This document shows, one piece after another, positions 1 through 12,020 of a stretch of DNA of 64,000 nt. Position numbers and translations under genes: made by a program. Within the stretch, counting starts at the first letter, position 1; each line of letters starts with the position of its first letter. The notes beneath the pieces were generated by a model. It was not told the DNA's origin. It made no database searches and worked only from the letters and a program-made list of their open reading frames with translations. The DNA comes from Maribacter halichondriae (GTDB lineage: Bacteria; Bacteroidota; Bacteroidia; Flavobacteriales; Flavobacteriaceae), in the NCBI RefSeq assembly GCF_027474825.1, contig NZ_CP107030.1:3416529-3480528 (forward strand), written 5' to 3'.

Positions 1-789
1 TACGATATAGGCTAGATATCGATGAACGAACTGCGCGCCGCTCTTACCTTCCAGAAAATTTTTCATCAGTGAGTCATGCTCGATATAGACCGTTTCATGA
101 ACTAGTTTGCCTTCATTCATCATCGGCCAATGATTATGAATCCAACCGGCATCTAAACCTGCCACGAAAGCACCCCATACAATTTGAAGTATTAAGAAAA
201 AGAACGTGAAACGAACCAAGTTTCGAATACCTAGCGAAATCTGTTTTCTTTCAGGATATATCAAATCAAGAGCTACCCACAAGCTATAGGCAAAGGTCAA
301 AAAGGCTGTTGTCAAGTGCGCGGCCAATCGGTAGTGGGAAACATCGGGCCGGTCCACTAGTCCGCTTTTGACCATATACCAGCCCAAAAACCCTTGAAAA
401 CCTCCTAAAAAAAGAAGTACAAGGCATTTTTTGAGAGTAGCTCCACTCAGTTTTTTGGTTAATAAAAAAAACAGAAAAGGAACGATGAAAACTATGCCGA
501 TAAACCTGCCGATGACCCGGTGCAGCCATTCCCAAAAATAAATATCCTTAAAATCCTCAAGTGTAAAATGAGTATTGAGTTTCTGATATTCAGGATATTG
601 TTTGTAGAGTTCAAAAGCCTCGTTCCACTCTTGTTGATTCATAGGCGGTATAGTGCCGCTTATGAGCTTATAGTTCGTAATGGACAGGCCAGAGTGTGTC
701 AGTCTGGTTATACCACCGACCAGCACCATAATAAATATCAGTAAACAACCCGTAAGTAGCCAGTAGACAATAGGTTTATGTGTTTGCAT
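1..789 (-). CDS. ctaA: Heme A synthase (COX15/CtaA family), 3' end outside window
   Basis: Converts heme O to heme A for aa3-type cytochrome oxidase in the inner membrane. The frame is open for 263 codons from the ATG at 789 to the window edge, so the C-terminus is missing. The protein begins MQTHKPIVYWLLTGCLL, runs into a first membrane segment, and carries the family signature GGITRLTHSGLSIT near residue 25, followed by an EWLHRVIGR segment with a candidate heme-ligand histidine and further hydrophobic helices. These motifs are typical of the COX15/CtaA family. No neighbouring cytochrome oxidase gene is visible in the window; it may lie to the left. Identity is secure; only its end is unknown. 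Confidence 0.93.
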   Translation of the reverse strand, partial: MQTHKPIVYWLLTGCLLIFIMVLVGGITRLTHSGLSITNYKLISGTIPPMNQQEWNEAFELYKQYPEYQKLNTHFTLEDFKDIYFWEWLHRVIGRFIGIVFIVPFLFFLLTKKLSGATLKKCLVLLFLGGFQGFLGWYMVKSGLVDRPDVSHYRLAAHLTTAFLTFAYSLWVALDLIYPERKQISLGIRNLVRFTFFFLILQIVWGAFVAGLDAGWIHNHWPMMNEGKLVHETVYIEHDSLMKNFLEGKSGAQFVHRYLAYIV

Positions 790-852
790 CCAATTTTCTT
801 TTTCAGTGCAAAATTAACACACTTTAGCCAAAGAATACGAAATGATAAGTAT

Positions 853-878
853 AAAAAAGGACGACCTAAGTCGTCCTC
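853..878 (-). terminator. Rho-independent terminator after the OmpA/PD40 gene
   Basis: On the minus strand a 7-bp perfect stem (GGACGAC / GTCGTCC) with a 4-base loop is followed by six T. It lies just past the stop codon at 903, between this gene and ctaA. Confidence 0.75.
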
Positions 879-902
879 TTCTAAAATCCACCCACTAATC
901 TA

Positions 903-2842
903 TTACTCTATTACAATGAACTCCGATCTACGGTTTTCTTGATGTTTTTCATCCGGACAGCTTTCTCGGGTCGTACAGTCGTTGGTCAACTGTGTTTCAC
1001 CAAAACCTTTTCCGGTAATCCTAGTTTCTTCGATACCTCGGTCCACGAGATATTTTACGGTTTCTTTGGCCCTTCTATTTGAAAGTCTGTCATTATATCG
1101 CTTTCCGGCTTTAGCATCGGTGTGCGATTGAACTTCCACTTTGATATCATTGAAAATGCCCATGTATTCGATGACCTTGTTCAAGGTTACTTCCGCATCC
1201 GGGCGAATGGCCGATTTGTCCAAATCAAAATAAACAGGCTCTAGGTTCAAGAATTTTACTAAATCAGAACCGACCGGAGCGCGACGGATTGTTTTTTCTA
1301 GCTCCACCTCGATACCTGAGCTATCGTTCGCATTGACGATGGTAAATATTTCGTTGCCATCGTTGTAGTCTTCTTTTATGGCGGTAATAGTGTAGCTTCC
1401 ATCCTTACAATCACCGTCCAATGTGAAGGAACCGTCATTTGCTGAAATGGTTTCGGCAACAATTTCTTTTTGGTCGTTCAATATCGTGACTTTGGCGCCA
1501 GATAACGGATAGCCTGTTTCTTGGTCCTTTACGATTCCATCGACCGTGGTATTACAAATAAGGTCGATTGGTTCTTTTTCGATAAAACTATAGATATCAT
1601 CATTTCCGAGACCACCTTCACGGTTCGAGGCAAAATATCCTGTTTTGGAAGATTCATTGACTATGAATGAAAAATCATCCTCCTCGCTATTGACCGGTCC
1701 GCCTACGTTGACGACGTAGATATCATCTTCGTTGCCGATTTTAGTGGCGAAAACGTCCAAGCCGCCCAGGCCGGGATGCCCATCGGAGGCAAAATATAGC
1801 ACGTCAGATTCAGTTACATAAGGAAAGGTCTCACGAGCTTCGGTATTAATCTTGTTGCCTAGATTGACAGGCGTTCCAAAATTTCCGTCCGAATTGATAT
1901 CGACTACGAAAAGATCCGATTCGCCCAGTGTACCTTCCATATCCGATGCAAAATAAAGTTTACTGTCATCAGCACTAAGTGCCGGATGTGCTACCGAATA
2001 CGAATCGCCGTTAAACGGTAGTTCAAAGATATCGGACCATACACCGTTATTCATCGTGGCGCGATAGATTTTCAGTCGGCTCACGCCTTCCTCGTCCCTT
2101 GAAAAACTTCCATTATCGGAATTGTTTCTGGTAAAATATACCGTACTACCGTCTTTTGTGAAAGCAGTAGAAGACTCGTGGGTCTTTTTGTTCAAAATAC
2201 CGGAAAGCCTTGTTGCATTGATGAGTTCCCCTTCTTCAGAAACTTGGGCCGTATATAGATTCAAAAAAGACCTATTGTTCCATTTATGTATGATGCGCGC
2301 TACGATACCACTATCCCTGGCCGTTGAAAAAACGATTTGGTCATCGTTGAAAGAAGGCGCAAAATCAGATGCCGCAGAGTTGATACCTAAATTCTTGAAA
2401 TCATATCGCCCTGATTGCTCCCGAATTTTTTCGAGGTAATCAGAATTGTTCAGATACTTTGAGGCGCGCAGATCGTTTTCCGTGGCCGCTTCGAACTTCT
2501 TCATCCATTCAGCCGACTTTGCATAATTACCCATCGATTTTAGACTTTGGGCATATCGATACATATATTCAGTGTCGATTTCACCATCGGTTTGAAGTAA
2601 TTTTTCATACCATATCGAAGCTTCGTCGTAATTGGCGTTCAGGTAATTGGCATTGCCTAAATTCTCAAATACCTCTTTATCGGAATACCCTTTCGTCACA
2701 AGATTTTCGTAGCTTTCTATGGCATCTACATACGAATAATCGTTGAAATTATCAGCGGCTTTTTTTCCTTCTTGTCTTGCGCGAAAGTCAATGAACAGAC
2801 AATAAATAAGGCTCCTATGGTTAATGTTAGTGTTTTTTTCAT
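903..2842 (-). CDS. OmpA-family outer-membrane protein with PD40 repeats (one-base frameshift near N-terminus)
   Basis: Likely a peptidoglycan-anchored outer-membrane component that accompanies PorP/SprF and a large secreted adhesin. Reading from ATG 2842 gives a signal peptide (MKKTLTLTIGALFIVCSLTFAQ), then a TPR-like region, PD40/WD40-like beta-propeller repeats (for example FASDGHPGLGGLDVF), a carboxypeptidase-regulatory-like Ig domain, and a C-terminal OmpA domain (VYFDLDKSAIRPDAE, then NDRLSNRRAKETV). The frame breaks at an A7 run (2760-2766) just after the signal peptide; eight A would join the signal peptide to KAADNFNDYSYVDAIESYEN and the rest. An internal GTG at 2699 is not a credible start because it lacks the signal peptide. 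Directly downstream of porP/sprF, as in many type IX loci. Confidence 0.88.
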
Positions 2843-2855
2843 TTTGAAATGTCTT

Positions 2856-3821
2856 TTAAAAGAATCTTGGTGTCAATACCCTTTTGTATCTTGTTTTTAG
2901 TTCATAACGTAGCAGGACTTCAAAAGAACCGTCGTTAAACTGCGTACCACCCAATTCAGTGGTCTCCTTATCATAGGCCAGACCGATCATAAAGGCATCC
3001 GAAAGTTGGAAACCTACAAGTGCACTCAGGGCTGCATCCCATCGATAAGCAGCTCCTAGGGTAAATTTTTCATTGAACATAAAATTAGCGGAAACATCAA
3101 CTTGTAAAGGTGCTCCACTTACCGCTTTTAATAATGCCGCCGGCTTGAATTTTAAATTTGGATTCAAGTCGAACACGTACCCAGTAATCAAGTAAAAGTT
3201 CATGCGCTCGGCCGCCAAAAATGAACTGTTCGAGCTGCTGTTATCGAAATGCTCGGTCTTCAAAAAGTTCGGTACCGAAAGCCCTGCATAGAATTTATCG
3301 GTATGGTAATAAATGCCGGCACCAAAATTAGGGGCAAATTTCTTATCAATATTGCTTTGACCAATAATAGCAGCCTCGTTATTATAGTTTTGGAGTTTTG
3401 TAAAGTCAACATTCAATAGATGACCACCCGCTTTCAATCCGAACGATAGTTTTCCGGTATCGGAGGTCGGTATCGTGTATGAAAAAACCGCATCGAAGTA
3501 GGTATCTTGATTCGTGCCATTTCCTATTTCATCATTCACGATGGAAAGCCCAATACCGACTCGTTCGCTTACCGGAGTATTGAAATTCAACGTCTGGGTA
3601 TTCGGGGCACCATCAAGGCCGACCCACTGTGATCTGTGTAGCCCAGTTATGCTCAGTACACCTCGCGATCCTGCATAAGCTGGGTTTACCGCGATAGTAT
3701 TATACATGTATTGTGTATACTGCGCATCTTGCTGCGCCAAGACTCCCCAAGTCGTAATCGTCAGAAAGAAAAGTGTTATGAGGGATTTTTTCACGATATT
3801 TTTGCTTTTATATTCTAGCAT
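2856..3821 (-). CDS. Type IX secretion system membrane protein, PorP/SprF family
   Basis: Outer-membrane partner for secretion or anchoring of a large type IX substrate. The 321-residue protein has an N-terminal signal sequence (KKSLITLFFLTITTWGVLAQQ), then the family hallmark DAQYTQYMYNTIAVNPAYAGSR, and a beta-barrel-like body ending in ELKTRYKRVLTPRFF. ATG 3821 is used; a GTG at about 3794 would give a more compact signal peptide and is an alternative. It sits 10 bp from the giant surface-protein gene and 13 bp from the OmpA gene, all on one strand, so the three are probably one operon. In known loci SprF is needed for export of its own neighbouring SprB-like adhesin. Confidence 0.92.
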   Translation of the reverse strand: MLEYKSKNIVKKSLITLFFLTITTWGVLAQQDAQYTQYMYNTIAVNPAYAGSRGVLSITGLHRSQWVGLDGAPNTQTLNFNTPVSERVGIGLSIVNDEIGNGTNQDTYFDAVFSYTIPTSDTGKLSFGLKAGGHLLNVDFTKLQNYNNEAAIIGQSNIDKKFAPNFGAGIYYHTDKFYAGLSVPNFLKTEHFDNSSSNSSFLAAERMNFYLITGYVFDLNPNLKFKPAALLKAVSGAPLQVDVSANFMFNEKFTLGAAYRWDAALSALVGFQLSDAFMIGLAYDKETTELGGTQFNDGSFEVLLRYELKTRYKRVLTPRFF

Positions 3822-3831
3822 GGGTTTGTTT

Positions 3832-6800
3832 TTATCGGTTGACGTACAGGTAGCCGTTCTTGGTTTTATTCTCTCCGTTGTTCACGTAGTTTACGATATA
3901 GAAATACACGCCTACCGGCAAGGCCTCGTTCTGTTGAATGGTCGCCCTTCCATTTGAAAACCCTCTAAAGGCATTTCCTGTATTGTCATAGGCATTCGTT
4001 TCAAAGACCAGCACGCCCCATCGGTTATAAATCTGTACCGTATTGTTCGGATAGGATTCGATATTCGTAATTCTGAAAACACCGTCGTTGATTCCTGGTT
4101 GTACAAGATCCGATTCGAAGATGATATCACACGCTACCCCTGCAGGAGGTGTACCTCCGATTGAACTACAAGGGTCGGCCGGATTCGTACCATCGGTAAT
4201 CTCTTGCCCGTTCGAGATGGTATCGCCATCACAATCGGCAGTCAAATAATCACCTGATCTTTCCAGAGTAACACTTGGCTCTAAGAAATCACAGGGATCT
4301 GATGGGTTTGTGCCATCAGTGGCTTCGGTACCATTAGTTACGCCATCGCCATCACAATCAGAAATCAAGTAATCACCTGAAGTTGCCAAGGAAACATTTG
4401 CCGTATTGAAATCACATGGGTCTTCTGGGTTGGTACCATCGGTAATTTCCTGTCCGTTGGTTACGCCATCGCCATCACAATCCGCGCTCAAGTAGGGTTC
4501 CCTTTGGGGTTCTGTAATACTTGCTATCTCATAATCACAGGGATCGTTCGGATCCGTGCCATCGGCGACCTCAGTATCATCGAGTACACCATCGCCATCT
4601 GAATCAAGACCTTGTCGATAATCCACATCACCGCCAGGCACTTGGGTGTCTGGTAGGGTAGAAGGATCATCGATTTCGTCGTTTACATCGTTGGGGTCAT
4701 TGTTATCGACACCTTCAAAACCATCGTCCAGACCATCACCATCGGTATCGGTTCCTGCAAAATCTCCTCTTCCACCTTCCATCAGGTCGTCGATACCGTC
4801 ATTATCGGAATCCGAATCCAAATAATCAGGAATCAGATCTCCGTCGGTATCCTCAGGAACGAATCCTGTGGTATAAGCCGTATCCAATCCGTTTTGTGCG
4901 GAGGTACCGTTTGGTGTAATATAACCCACCGTAGGTTGGGCCTCAATATTATCGGGAAGGCCATCGTCATCGGCATCGATATCCAAATAGTCGGGACCGT
5001 CGTTTGCATTGCCGTCGGTGTTCGGTGGAGTTAATGGACTTGTCGCTGTGGGATCGTCCAAGCCATCACCATTTGCATCTGTAAAGCCATCGATCTCGCC
5101 GTCTGCGCTTGTATCGGTACCGCCTGCTTCGGTCGCATCGGTAATTCCGTCGTTATCAGAGTCGATATCCAAATAATTGGGTCTTCCGTCGCCGTCAAAA
5201 TCATCTCTCGGCAAAGGTATTCCACCGCCATCCAAGACAGTGAGAGTTGTATTGTCATCGGTATCGATGCTATCGGCAAACCCATCACCATCGGTATCAG
5301 TAAAGCTATCGATTCTTCCATTGCCATCGGTATCGGCGCCACCGGCCTCGGTTACATCGGTAAGTCCGTCATTGTCGGAATCCAAATCCAATCGATCGTC
5401 CACACCATCATTATCCGTGTCGGGATTTGGTAATGGTGTTCCTGCGGTAGCTGGGCCTATAGGATCAACACTATCAGCCAAGCCATCGAAATCGGAATCC
5501 GTGTTAAAAGTGTCAATAACACCATCACCATCTGTATCTGGGCCACCGGCCTCGGTAACATCAGGTATACCATCGTTATCAGAATCCAAGTCGATTCTAT
5601 CGTCAATACCATCGTTGTCTGAATCAGGATTCGGAAGGTCGTTACCTCCATTATCCGCATCGACTAAATCGCCCAATCCATCATTATCGCTATCGGTAAA
5701 GGGGCCATCGCCTATAATACCATCGCCATCGGGATCGCTTCCGCCTGCTTCGGTAACATCGGGAATTCCATCATTGTCTGAGTCGAGATCGAATTTATCG
5801 ATGATACCATCGCCATCTGTGTCCGTAGTTTCTCCTTCAACAATGTCTAAGATGCCATCGTTATCGTCATCTGGATCTGCAGAATCCGGAATACCATCAT
5901 TATCATAATCTAGAGCTTGTCTCCAGTCGCGATCTCCGCCGGACAATTGTGCATCGGGGAAGTCGCCCGGTACCTGTCCGTTGGTCGGATCTGGATCAGC
6001 GTCATCATTGTCGAAGTTATCATCTAATCCATCACCATCGGCATCGGCATTGGCCGGGACAGTTTCCGGAGTGCCGTCGGCATCGGTATCCCATCCTTCT
6101 ACAATATCGTTGATTGTATCATTGTCCGAATCCAAATCCCTGAAATCGGGAGTCGTATCGGTATCGGTGTCGACAATAGGGATCGGAGTGCTTCCTACAA
6201 AATCGGGATCATATTGGTTGTCGATTCCGTCTCCGTCATCATCCGCGCCCAAAGGAGCTTGGTACGCACCGGTCGGTTGACCTTCAATATTATCCACAAT
6301 ACCATCATCATCGGCATCGATATCCAAATAATCAGGATTTCCATTGCCATCGGTATTCGGAAGGGCCAACGGTGTTCCGCCGGTAACTTCGCTACCGCCA
6401 CTTCCATTATCGATGTTATCCTGTGCGTCGTTCAATCCGTCGCCATCGGCATCGGTAAATCCGTCTATGATACCATCAAAATCAGCATCGGTTCCTCCTG
6501 CTTCATAGACATCGGGAATACCATCGTTGTCGGAATCCCTATCAAAACAGTTGGCGACCCCATCTTGGTCGTCGTCGGCCTGCGTCAAGAACCCGAAGGT
6601 CAAGGCCTGAAGGCCGCCACTTGTTGGATCGGTAGTTCTAAAGGTTATTTGTGATACGTTGTTCGACTGCACCAGCGGCACACCAAAATTCGTATCCATA
6701 AAGATTACATATGATGTTCCGAGTCCTGTAACCGTAGGGCCTGCACCGGAGTAGGCGACCTGATCGACCAAACTCCAATTTGTACCATTGGTAATGGCCT

Positions 6801-9800
6801 CATTCGTTTCTCCAGTATCGGAGCTTTCGCCATCGGTAAAAATGACCGATGGATTAAAGGTGTTGCCGTTCGCCGTGGTTCCGACCACTTGAAAGGTTAC
6901 TTCGAGTTCAGCTCCCCTAGTGGGATCGGTGTTATATAGGGCATAATTATCATCAATATCGTCATATTCGGTTTGCAAAAGTGCTCCGCCGTAGGTCGCA
7001 ATCGAACTTGGTAAAAAGCCTTTGGCCCCAGCATTGGCGTTCAGTACGGTCAAGGTAATGGTAGAACCGTCGCTTAAATTTTGGGTGATTTGATCTCCAA
7101 CGTCAATGCCATCGGCAAAATCGCCTACCCAGCCAATAAAGGCGAGTTGTGCCGCTAAATCTCCGGTGCTGTTGTCTGTATTTCCAACGGGATTTGGTTC
7201 TGAACATTCCACACTATCGGGAATTCCATCGTTATCGTCATCAAGATCCACGGAATCTTCAACCCCGTCGCCGTCGCTATCTATCGAATTATCGCGATAA
7301 TCGACTTCTGGATCATTGGGGTTTTGCGTGTTCGGCAAATCTATGGACGGATTGTTGACCGGTCCATCGGGATCGGTATAATCATCACCGTTGTTCAGGG
7401 TATCATCATAGCCGTTTAGGCCTACGGGACTATTGGTCCTGCCATCGTTATTGGTATCCAAGGTACCGTTACCGGATTCTATGATATCGGCCAATCCATC
7501 GCTATCGGAATCTAGGTCCAGGTAATCGGCAATACCATCAAAGTCGGTATCCTCGGGCGTATCGATACCGTCAGTATCGCTACCTATCGCAGGTATTCCG
7601 GTCGCAGGGTCGATAACTCCAATAGGTTGATAAGTGCCGGTCGGTTGTGCTTCGATCACATCAGGAATGCCATCATTATCACTATCAAGATCGAAACAGT
7701 TGGCAACTCCATCGTTATCGTCATCGGCCGGTGTCAAAAAACCGATCATCATGGCCTGTTGTCCTTGTGGGGGACCATTCGTCACATCGGTCGTCGTAAT
7801 AGTCAGTTGGGAAACATTGTCAGAACGCATTAAAGGCACCCCTAGATTGGTATCGGCCAGGGTTACTTGGCCCGTGCCTGTTCCCGTAATGGTAGGTCCG
7901 GCACCGCTATATGAGATTTGTTCGACCAAAGCCCAAGGGGAGCCATTGGTCACTGCACCATTGGTCTCACCACTATCGGTGGATTCCGCATCCGTGAAAA
8001 TGACGGAAGGTTTGAACGGGGATCCGTTTGGAGTGAGTCCGCTTATCTGAAACGTAACATTAAGTTCCGCTCCGCGATCGGTGGGCTGCACATAAAGCGC
8101 ATAATTTTTGGCCGTATCGTCGTAACTGTTCTGTAATAATGCCCCGGAATAGGTTGCTATCACATTGGGCACAAAACTTTTGGCACCTGTATTTGCGGCG
8201 ATCACCGTCAAGGTAATTTGTGATCCGTCACTCAAAGTTTGCGTAATTTGGTCGTTCACATCGATACCATCGGCAAAATCGCCACCCCACTCGACAAATG
8301 CCAATTGGTTCGCCAAAAGCCCAGAGCTGTTATCGGAATTACCGACATTGTTGGGTTCGGCACATTCGACGCTATCTAGAATACCATCATTGTCGTTGTC
8401 AAGGTCTACATTATCTCCGACACGGTCTTGATCTATATCGGTCTGAACAAAAATAGTTTCTGTTAAATCATCGGTATCGGAAATAGGATCGGCTAGATTG
8501 TCGGCAGTTGCCGGGCCAGAAATGTTATTTATGATATCAGAACCCGCGGTGCCAGAATCGACAGTAGCCAAAATATCAATGCTGGCAGTGTTCCCATTGC
8601 TCAAATCGCCAATTGACCATATTCCATTACCGTCGTTATAAGTGTTGGTCGTTCCGCCTAAGTTATTGGCAGTGCCTGTAAATGTCAATCCAACGGGTAG
8701 AACATCAGTGACTTCGACATTCGTAACGTCATCCGGCCCATTATTCGTAACGGAAAGTGTAAAAACCAATGAATTTCCTTCTATGGGAAAGTTTTCGTCA
8801 ACAGCTTTTGTCGTTACCAAATCTGCATCTGTGGTTGAACTAAAGCAGTAGTCAAGTAGGGGGAAAACTCCGCAGTCCAGAGCAACGAAGCTACCGTTCG
8901 ACAAGTCACCATCGCCAACGTTCCCTTCCGATTTGTGACCGCCGAAACAAGGTCTGTCGTTTCCAACTTTTTTTACTAAGATATAGTGGCCGGAAACCCC
9001 AATGTAGGTTGCGAATTCGGTTCCTTGAACGAAGCCATCAGGAATACGAGGATTATTATATTGAGACCCGGTTCCCGTTAGCATTTGCGAGCTGTTATCG
9101 CCCCAAAAATAGGGTGTGCCATCACTTAATATCGCACCTGCTGCTGGATGACCGGGGCTATTGTCCGCAGCATTCAAGAATACCACATTTTCCAAATCGC
9201 CTGTGTCGGTCGGGTTTTGGACTATGACCCAAGAAAGTTGGTCTGTAGTGCTCCCGATACCCAATTGTCCGTCTTTGTTCTCTCCAAAAGTATATATTTT
9301 GTTATCTATGGGGTTAAGCGCATAGTACGATATGGTATCTCCAGTATCACCACTGCCCGTTATTGCCAGAAAAGTTGCGACACCGGCAAAAGGTGCGGAC
9401 ATTTGGGTAGGCGAATTACGTGCAGAAAAGGCAGTACCATCACCAAGGGCGCATGAGGCTCCCCAAGTATAGTAAGCACCTGATGTGATAACTGCGAAGA
9501 TTGCATCTTCGGTTACCTTAATGCGCTCAACATTTGAAATTGTAGCTTGATGCCAGTTATTGTCGATTGAGGTAGATCCGTCTCCGAGGATTTCAAAATC
9601 GTCGTCGGCCATTATATAAACATTCCCCGTATTTGTCAAAAGTGCGATTGCGCCCTTAGAGGCCGACATATATTTTACATCCGTTGGACTTAGACCAGAA
9701 GGAAGGCCCGTCGATGGATTTCCGGTCGGCGCTGTTACTGTCAGCAGCTGAAAAGAAGTACTTGAGGTCAAGGTGCCGTCCACTACCGCATTTTCTTGGC

Positions 9801-10170
9801 CCCATACATAAAGGCCATCGGTTGCAAGTAGAAAGTTTTGAGGATTGGCACTGCCCTGCAAATCATCGCCCAACGTAGCCAATAAAGGAGTTCCGGAATA
9901 AGCGTAGCCATTCGCCGGTGTTATATCAGTAGGGTTGCCGGTCGTAGTGCCATCTGCCAAGGCCTTATCGCCCCATATGCTAAACCCGGTTTCGGTTCTT
10001 ACTATCGTAGAGTGATATCCCTCTATTAATATTTCCGAGTCATTGGTGAAGGGCAACGATGGACAGCTTCCTTGGGCCAATACAGAATTCATGCTAAGTA
10101 ATCCTAACAATAATAAAATAGACTTTGCTCCTATTTTAGAAAACAATAGGTACTTGAATACGCTTTTCAT
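3832..10170 (-). CDS. Giant secreted surface protein with RCC1-like, DUF11 and thrombospondin-3 repeats and type-B T9SS C-terminal domain
   Basis: Starting at ATG 10170 gives about 2,112 residues with a signal peptide ([18 protein letters not shown]). Order: RCC1-like beta-propeller repeats with the phrase YxWG (about residues 30-430), a DUF11 domain ([18 protein letters not shown]), then an about 230-residue module present twice ([15 protein letters not shown] and [15 protein letters not shown]), a very long run of calcium-binding DxDxDG repeats (TSP3, e.g. [12 protein letters not shown]), about four 40-residue units ending DGTNPxDPCD, and a C-terminal gliding-motility-associated domain ([10 protein letters not shown] ... 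NGYLYVNR) that directs type IX export. A longer in-frame start at 10239 lacks a good signal peptide. Probable calcium-stiffened adhesin; ligand unknown. Confidence 0.9.
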   Translation of the reverse strand: MKSVFKYLLFSKIGAKSILLLLGLLSMNSVLAQGSCPSLPFTNDSEILIEGYHSTIVRTETGFSIWGDKALADGTTTGNPTDITPANGYAYSGTPLLATLGDDLQGSANPQNFLLATDGLYVWGQENAVVDGTLTSSTSFQLLTVTAPTGNPSTGLPSGLSPTDVKYMSASKGAIALLTNTGNVYIMADDDFEILGDGSTSIDNNWHQATISNVERIKVTEDAIFAVITSGAYYTWGASCALGDGTAFSARNSPTQMSAPFAGVATFLAITGSGDTGDTISYYALNPIDNKIYTFGENKDGQLGIGSTTDQLSWVIVQNPTDTGDLENVVFLNAADNSPGHPAAGAILSDGTPYFWGDNSSQMLTGTGSQYNNPRIPDGFVQGTEFATYIGVSGHYILVKKVGNDRPCFGGHKSEGNVGDGDLSNGSFVALDCGVFPLLDYCFSSTTDADLVTTKAVDENFPIEGNSLVFTLSVTNNGPDDVTNVEVTDVLPVGLTFTGTANNLGGTTNTYNDGNGIWSIGDLSNGNTASIDILATVDSGTAGSDIINNISGPATADNLADPISDTDDLTETIFVQTDIDQDRVGDNVDLDNDNDGILDSVECAEPNNVGNSDNSSGLLANQLAFVEWGGDFADGIDVNDQITQTLSDGSQITLTVIAANTGAKSFVPNVIATYSGALLQNSYDDTAKNYALYVQPTDRGAELNVTFQISGLTPNGSPFKPSVIFTDAESTDSGETNGAVTNGSPWALVEQISYSGAGPTITGTGTGQVTLADTNLGVPLMRSDNVSQLTITTTDVTNGPPQGQQAMMIGFLTPADDDNDGVANCFDLDSDNDGIPDVIEAQPTGTYQPIGVIDPATGIPAIGSDTDGIDTPEDTDFDGIADYLDLDSDSDGLADIIESGNGTLDTNNDGRTNSPVGLNGYDDTLNNGDDYTDPDGPVNNPSIDLPNTQNPNDPEVDYRDNSIDSDGDGVEDSVDLDDDNDGIPDSVECSEPNPVGNTDNSTGDLAAQLAFIGWVGDFADGIDVGDQITQNLSDGSTITLTVLNANAGAKGFLPSSIATYGGALLQTEYDDIDDNYALYNTDPTRGAELEVTFQVVGTTANGNTFNPSVIFTDGESSDTGETNEAITNGTNWSLVDQVAYSGAGPTVTGLGTSYVIFMDTNFGVPLVQSNNVSQITFRTTDPTSGGLQALTFGFLTQADDDQDGVANCFDRDSDNDGIPDVYEAGGTDADFDGIIDGFTDADGDGLNDAQDNIDNGSGGSEVTGGTPLALPNTDGNGNPDYLDIDADDDGIVDNIEGQPTGAYQAPLGADDDGDGIDNQYDPDFVGSTPIPIVDTDTDTTPDFRDLDSDNDTINDIVEGWDTDADGTPETVPANADADGDGLDDNFDNDDADPDPTNGQVPGDFPDAQLSGGDRDWRQALDYDNDGIPDSADPDDDNDGILDIVEGETTDTDGDGIIDKFDLDSDNDGIPDVTEAGGSDPDGDGIIGDGPFTDSDNDGLGDLVDADNGGNDLPNPDSDNDGIDDRIDLDSDNDGIPDVTEAGGPDTDGDGVIDTFNTDSDFDGLADSVDPIGPATAGTPLPNPDTDNDGVDDRLDLDSDNDGLTDVTEAGGADTDGNGRIDSFTDTDGDGFADSIDTDDNTTLTVLDGGGIPLPRDDFDGDGRPNYLDIDSDNDGITDATEAGGTDTSADGEIDGFTDANGDGLDDPTATSPLTPPNTDGNANDGPDYLDIDADDDGLPDNIEAQPTVGYITPNGTSAQNGLDTAYTTGFVPEDTDGDLIPDYLDSDSDNDGIDDLMEGGRGDFAGTDTDGDGLDDGFEGVDNNDPNDVNDEIDDPSTLPDTQVPGGDVDYRQGLDSDGDGVLDDTEVADGTDPNDPCDYEIASITEPQREPYLSADCDGDGVTNGQEITDGTNPEDPCDFNTANVSLATSGDYLISDCDGDGVTNGTEATDGTNPSDPCDFLEPSVTLERSGDYLTADCDGDTISNGQEITDGTNPADPCSSIGGTPPAGVACDIIFESDLVQPGINDGVFRITNIESYPNNTVQIYNRWGVLVFETNAYDNTGNAFRGFSNGRATIQQNEALPVGVYFYIVNYVNNGENKTKNGYLYVNR

Positions 10171-10383
10171 GGGCTTTTGGGGATTTCGGTTAGTGTAATT
10201 AATTACGTACAGATGTGCGAAAAAGCCTATGGGATGCACATCATTAATAACAAATATAACTTACCACTAATGGAATTTTTAGGATTTGTTGACTGTTAAG
10301 AGGAAAATGTATGTGAAAAGAGCAAAAAGTGTTGTTTGTCGATAAGGTATTTTCTTTATTGACTTGATCGATGAAATGCGGCT

Positions 10384-11807
10384 CTAGAACGAAGTATTTG
10401 ATTTAAGACCCAATTCTCTACCTTTTTTCAGCATAAATTCCCTTGCGGCTCCATGCTCGTTGGCGATTTCCCCTTCCAATATGGCCTCTTTTATAGCTTC
10501 TTTTATGATTCCAATTTCTTTGGAAGGTTTTAAGTTAAAGGCTTCCATGATTTCCTCGCCGCTTACAGGAGGTTGAAAATTACGAACATGATCTCGAGCT
10601 TCGACTTCCTCTATTTTTTGACGGACCAGTTTGAAGTTGTTCTTGTACTTGTTTTGTTTTTTCGGATTTTTTGTGGTGATATCCGCTTCACATAAGGTCA
10701 TGAGATCATCGACGTGATCTCCCGCATCGAACACCAGTCGCCGTACCGCTGAATCGGTCACAAAATCCTCTGAAAGTACTTGTGGTCTTGAACTCATCAA
10801 GACCATTTTTTGTACAAATTTCATTTTGTCGTTCAAAGGCATCCGCAGGCGTTTAAATAATTTGCACACCATTTTTGAGCCTACAAATTCATGTGCATGA
10901 AACGTCCAACCCAGTTTTTTATGGAATTTTTTCGTTGGGGCTTTTCCAATATCATGTAAAAGGGCGGCCCAGCGTAACCAGAGGTCGTCCGTAGTTTCGG
11001 ATATGTTATCCACCACCTCCAAGGTATGCCAAAAATTATCTTTATGACGTTGACTCTCAATTTCCTCGATGCCTTCCAAATCGGTTAGTTCAGGGAGGAT
11101 TAACGGCAATAATCCAGTTTTGTGTAATAGGGCAAAACCTACCGAAGGTTTCTGACTTTCCAAAATTTTGTGCAGTTCGTCAACGATCCGTTCGCCTGAA
11201 ATGATTTTGATTCTGTCTTTGTTTTCGGTGATGGCCTGTAACGACTTCAATTCGATTTCAAAGCCTAGCTGGGTAGCAAAACGTATGGCCCGCATCATTC
11301 GTAAGGGGTCATCAGAATAGGTAATTCGGGGTTCAAGGGGGTGCGTATCAATTTTTTATCAAGGTCGCCCAAACCATCGAAGGGATCTAAAAGATTTCCG
11401 AAGTCTTTTTCATTCAGTGAAAGTGCCAAGGCATTTATGGTGAAGTCCCTTCGTTTTTGATCATCTTCCAAGCTTCCATCTTCCACAACGGGTTTTCTGC
11501 TGTCGCGATGATAGCTCTCTTTTCTCGCTCCGACGAATTCGAGTTCTTCATCGTCATGTTTCAGCATGGCAGTTCCAAAATTTTTGAAGACCGAAACTTT
11601 AGGTTGTCCAGAAAGTTTTGATGCTACTTTTTTGGCTAGGGCTATTCCGCTCCCAACCGCAACTATATCGATGTCTTTTGGGGTTCCCCTTTTCAAAAGA
11701 TAATCACGTACAAAACCGCCTATCACGTAGCAATCCATGCCAAGTTCTCGTGCAGCTTCGCTCACGATTTTGAATATTGGATTTTTTAGGGCTTGTTTGT
11801 AGTTCAA
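10384..11807 (-). CDS. cca: CCA tRNA nucleotidyltransferase with HD domain (one-base frameshift)
   Basis: Adds or repairs the CCA end of tRNA. The N-terminal part has the class II polymerase-beta fold signature ([28 protein letters not shown]); the C-terminal part has RNA-binding helices ([16 protein letters not shown]) and an HD phosphohydrolase motif ([11 protein letters not shown]). The frame is broken at a G4 run (11328-11331 on the + strand). One more base restores [19 protein letters not shown], the usual sequence at this point. An essential enzyme is unlikely to be a pseudogene, so I read this as a base-calling error. The start is a TTG at 11807 ([12 protein letters not shown]). Confidence 0.9.
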
Positions 11808-11890
11808 AATTTAAGGTTCAATATTTAAAGTCCAAGGTGGTAAGGATTTGTGAATTTCGTTTCCGGTGGCTTGGGCTTTACCCCTCCGTC

Positions 11891-11914
11891 TTTTTCCGCC
11901 AAAAAGCGGAAAAA
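11891..11914. terminator. Symmetric hairpin, probable bidirectional terminator
   Basis: Perfect 9-bp stem TTTTTCCGC / GCGGAAAAA with a 6-base loop, in the gap between cca and the threonylcarbamoyl-AMP synthase gene. The A/T tracts on both sides would give a U-tract in either direction. Confidence 0.55.
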
Positions 11915-11927
11915 TCCACCTCCCCTT

Positions 11928-11962
11928 GCCCTTCGACTGCGCTCAGGATGACAGGGGGGCGA
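11928..11962. repeat. Intergenic repeat of the CTTCGACTGCGCTCAGGATG type
   Basis: The motif CTTCGACTGCGCTCAGGATG is a dispersed intergenic repeat I recognise from many Bacteroidota genomes; on the minus strand it translates to the familiar spurious HPERSRR peptide. Only one copy is seen here. No gene is called on it. Confidence 0.5.
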
Positions 11963-12020
11963 AAGGTTTAGCCATATAAACAAACTCACCAATGTGGCAC
12001 GATTAACTTTTAACGAATAA

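Noticed and set aside
5031..9878. Many Ser/Pro-rich or other open frames on both strands of the giant surface-protein gene
   Set aside because: They are out-of-frame readings of the DxDxDG repeat tract and have no start context or family features.
10384..11807. Two separate genes for the CCA-adding enzyme domains
   Set aside because: The break falls in a homopolymer inside the conserved [13 protein letters not shown] motif; a single frameshifted gene explains it.
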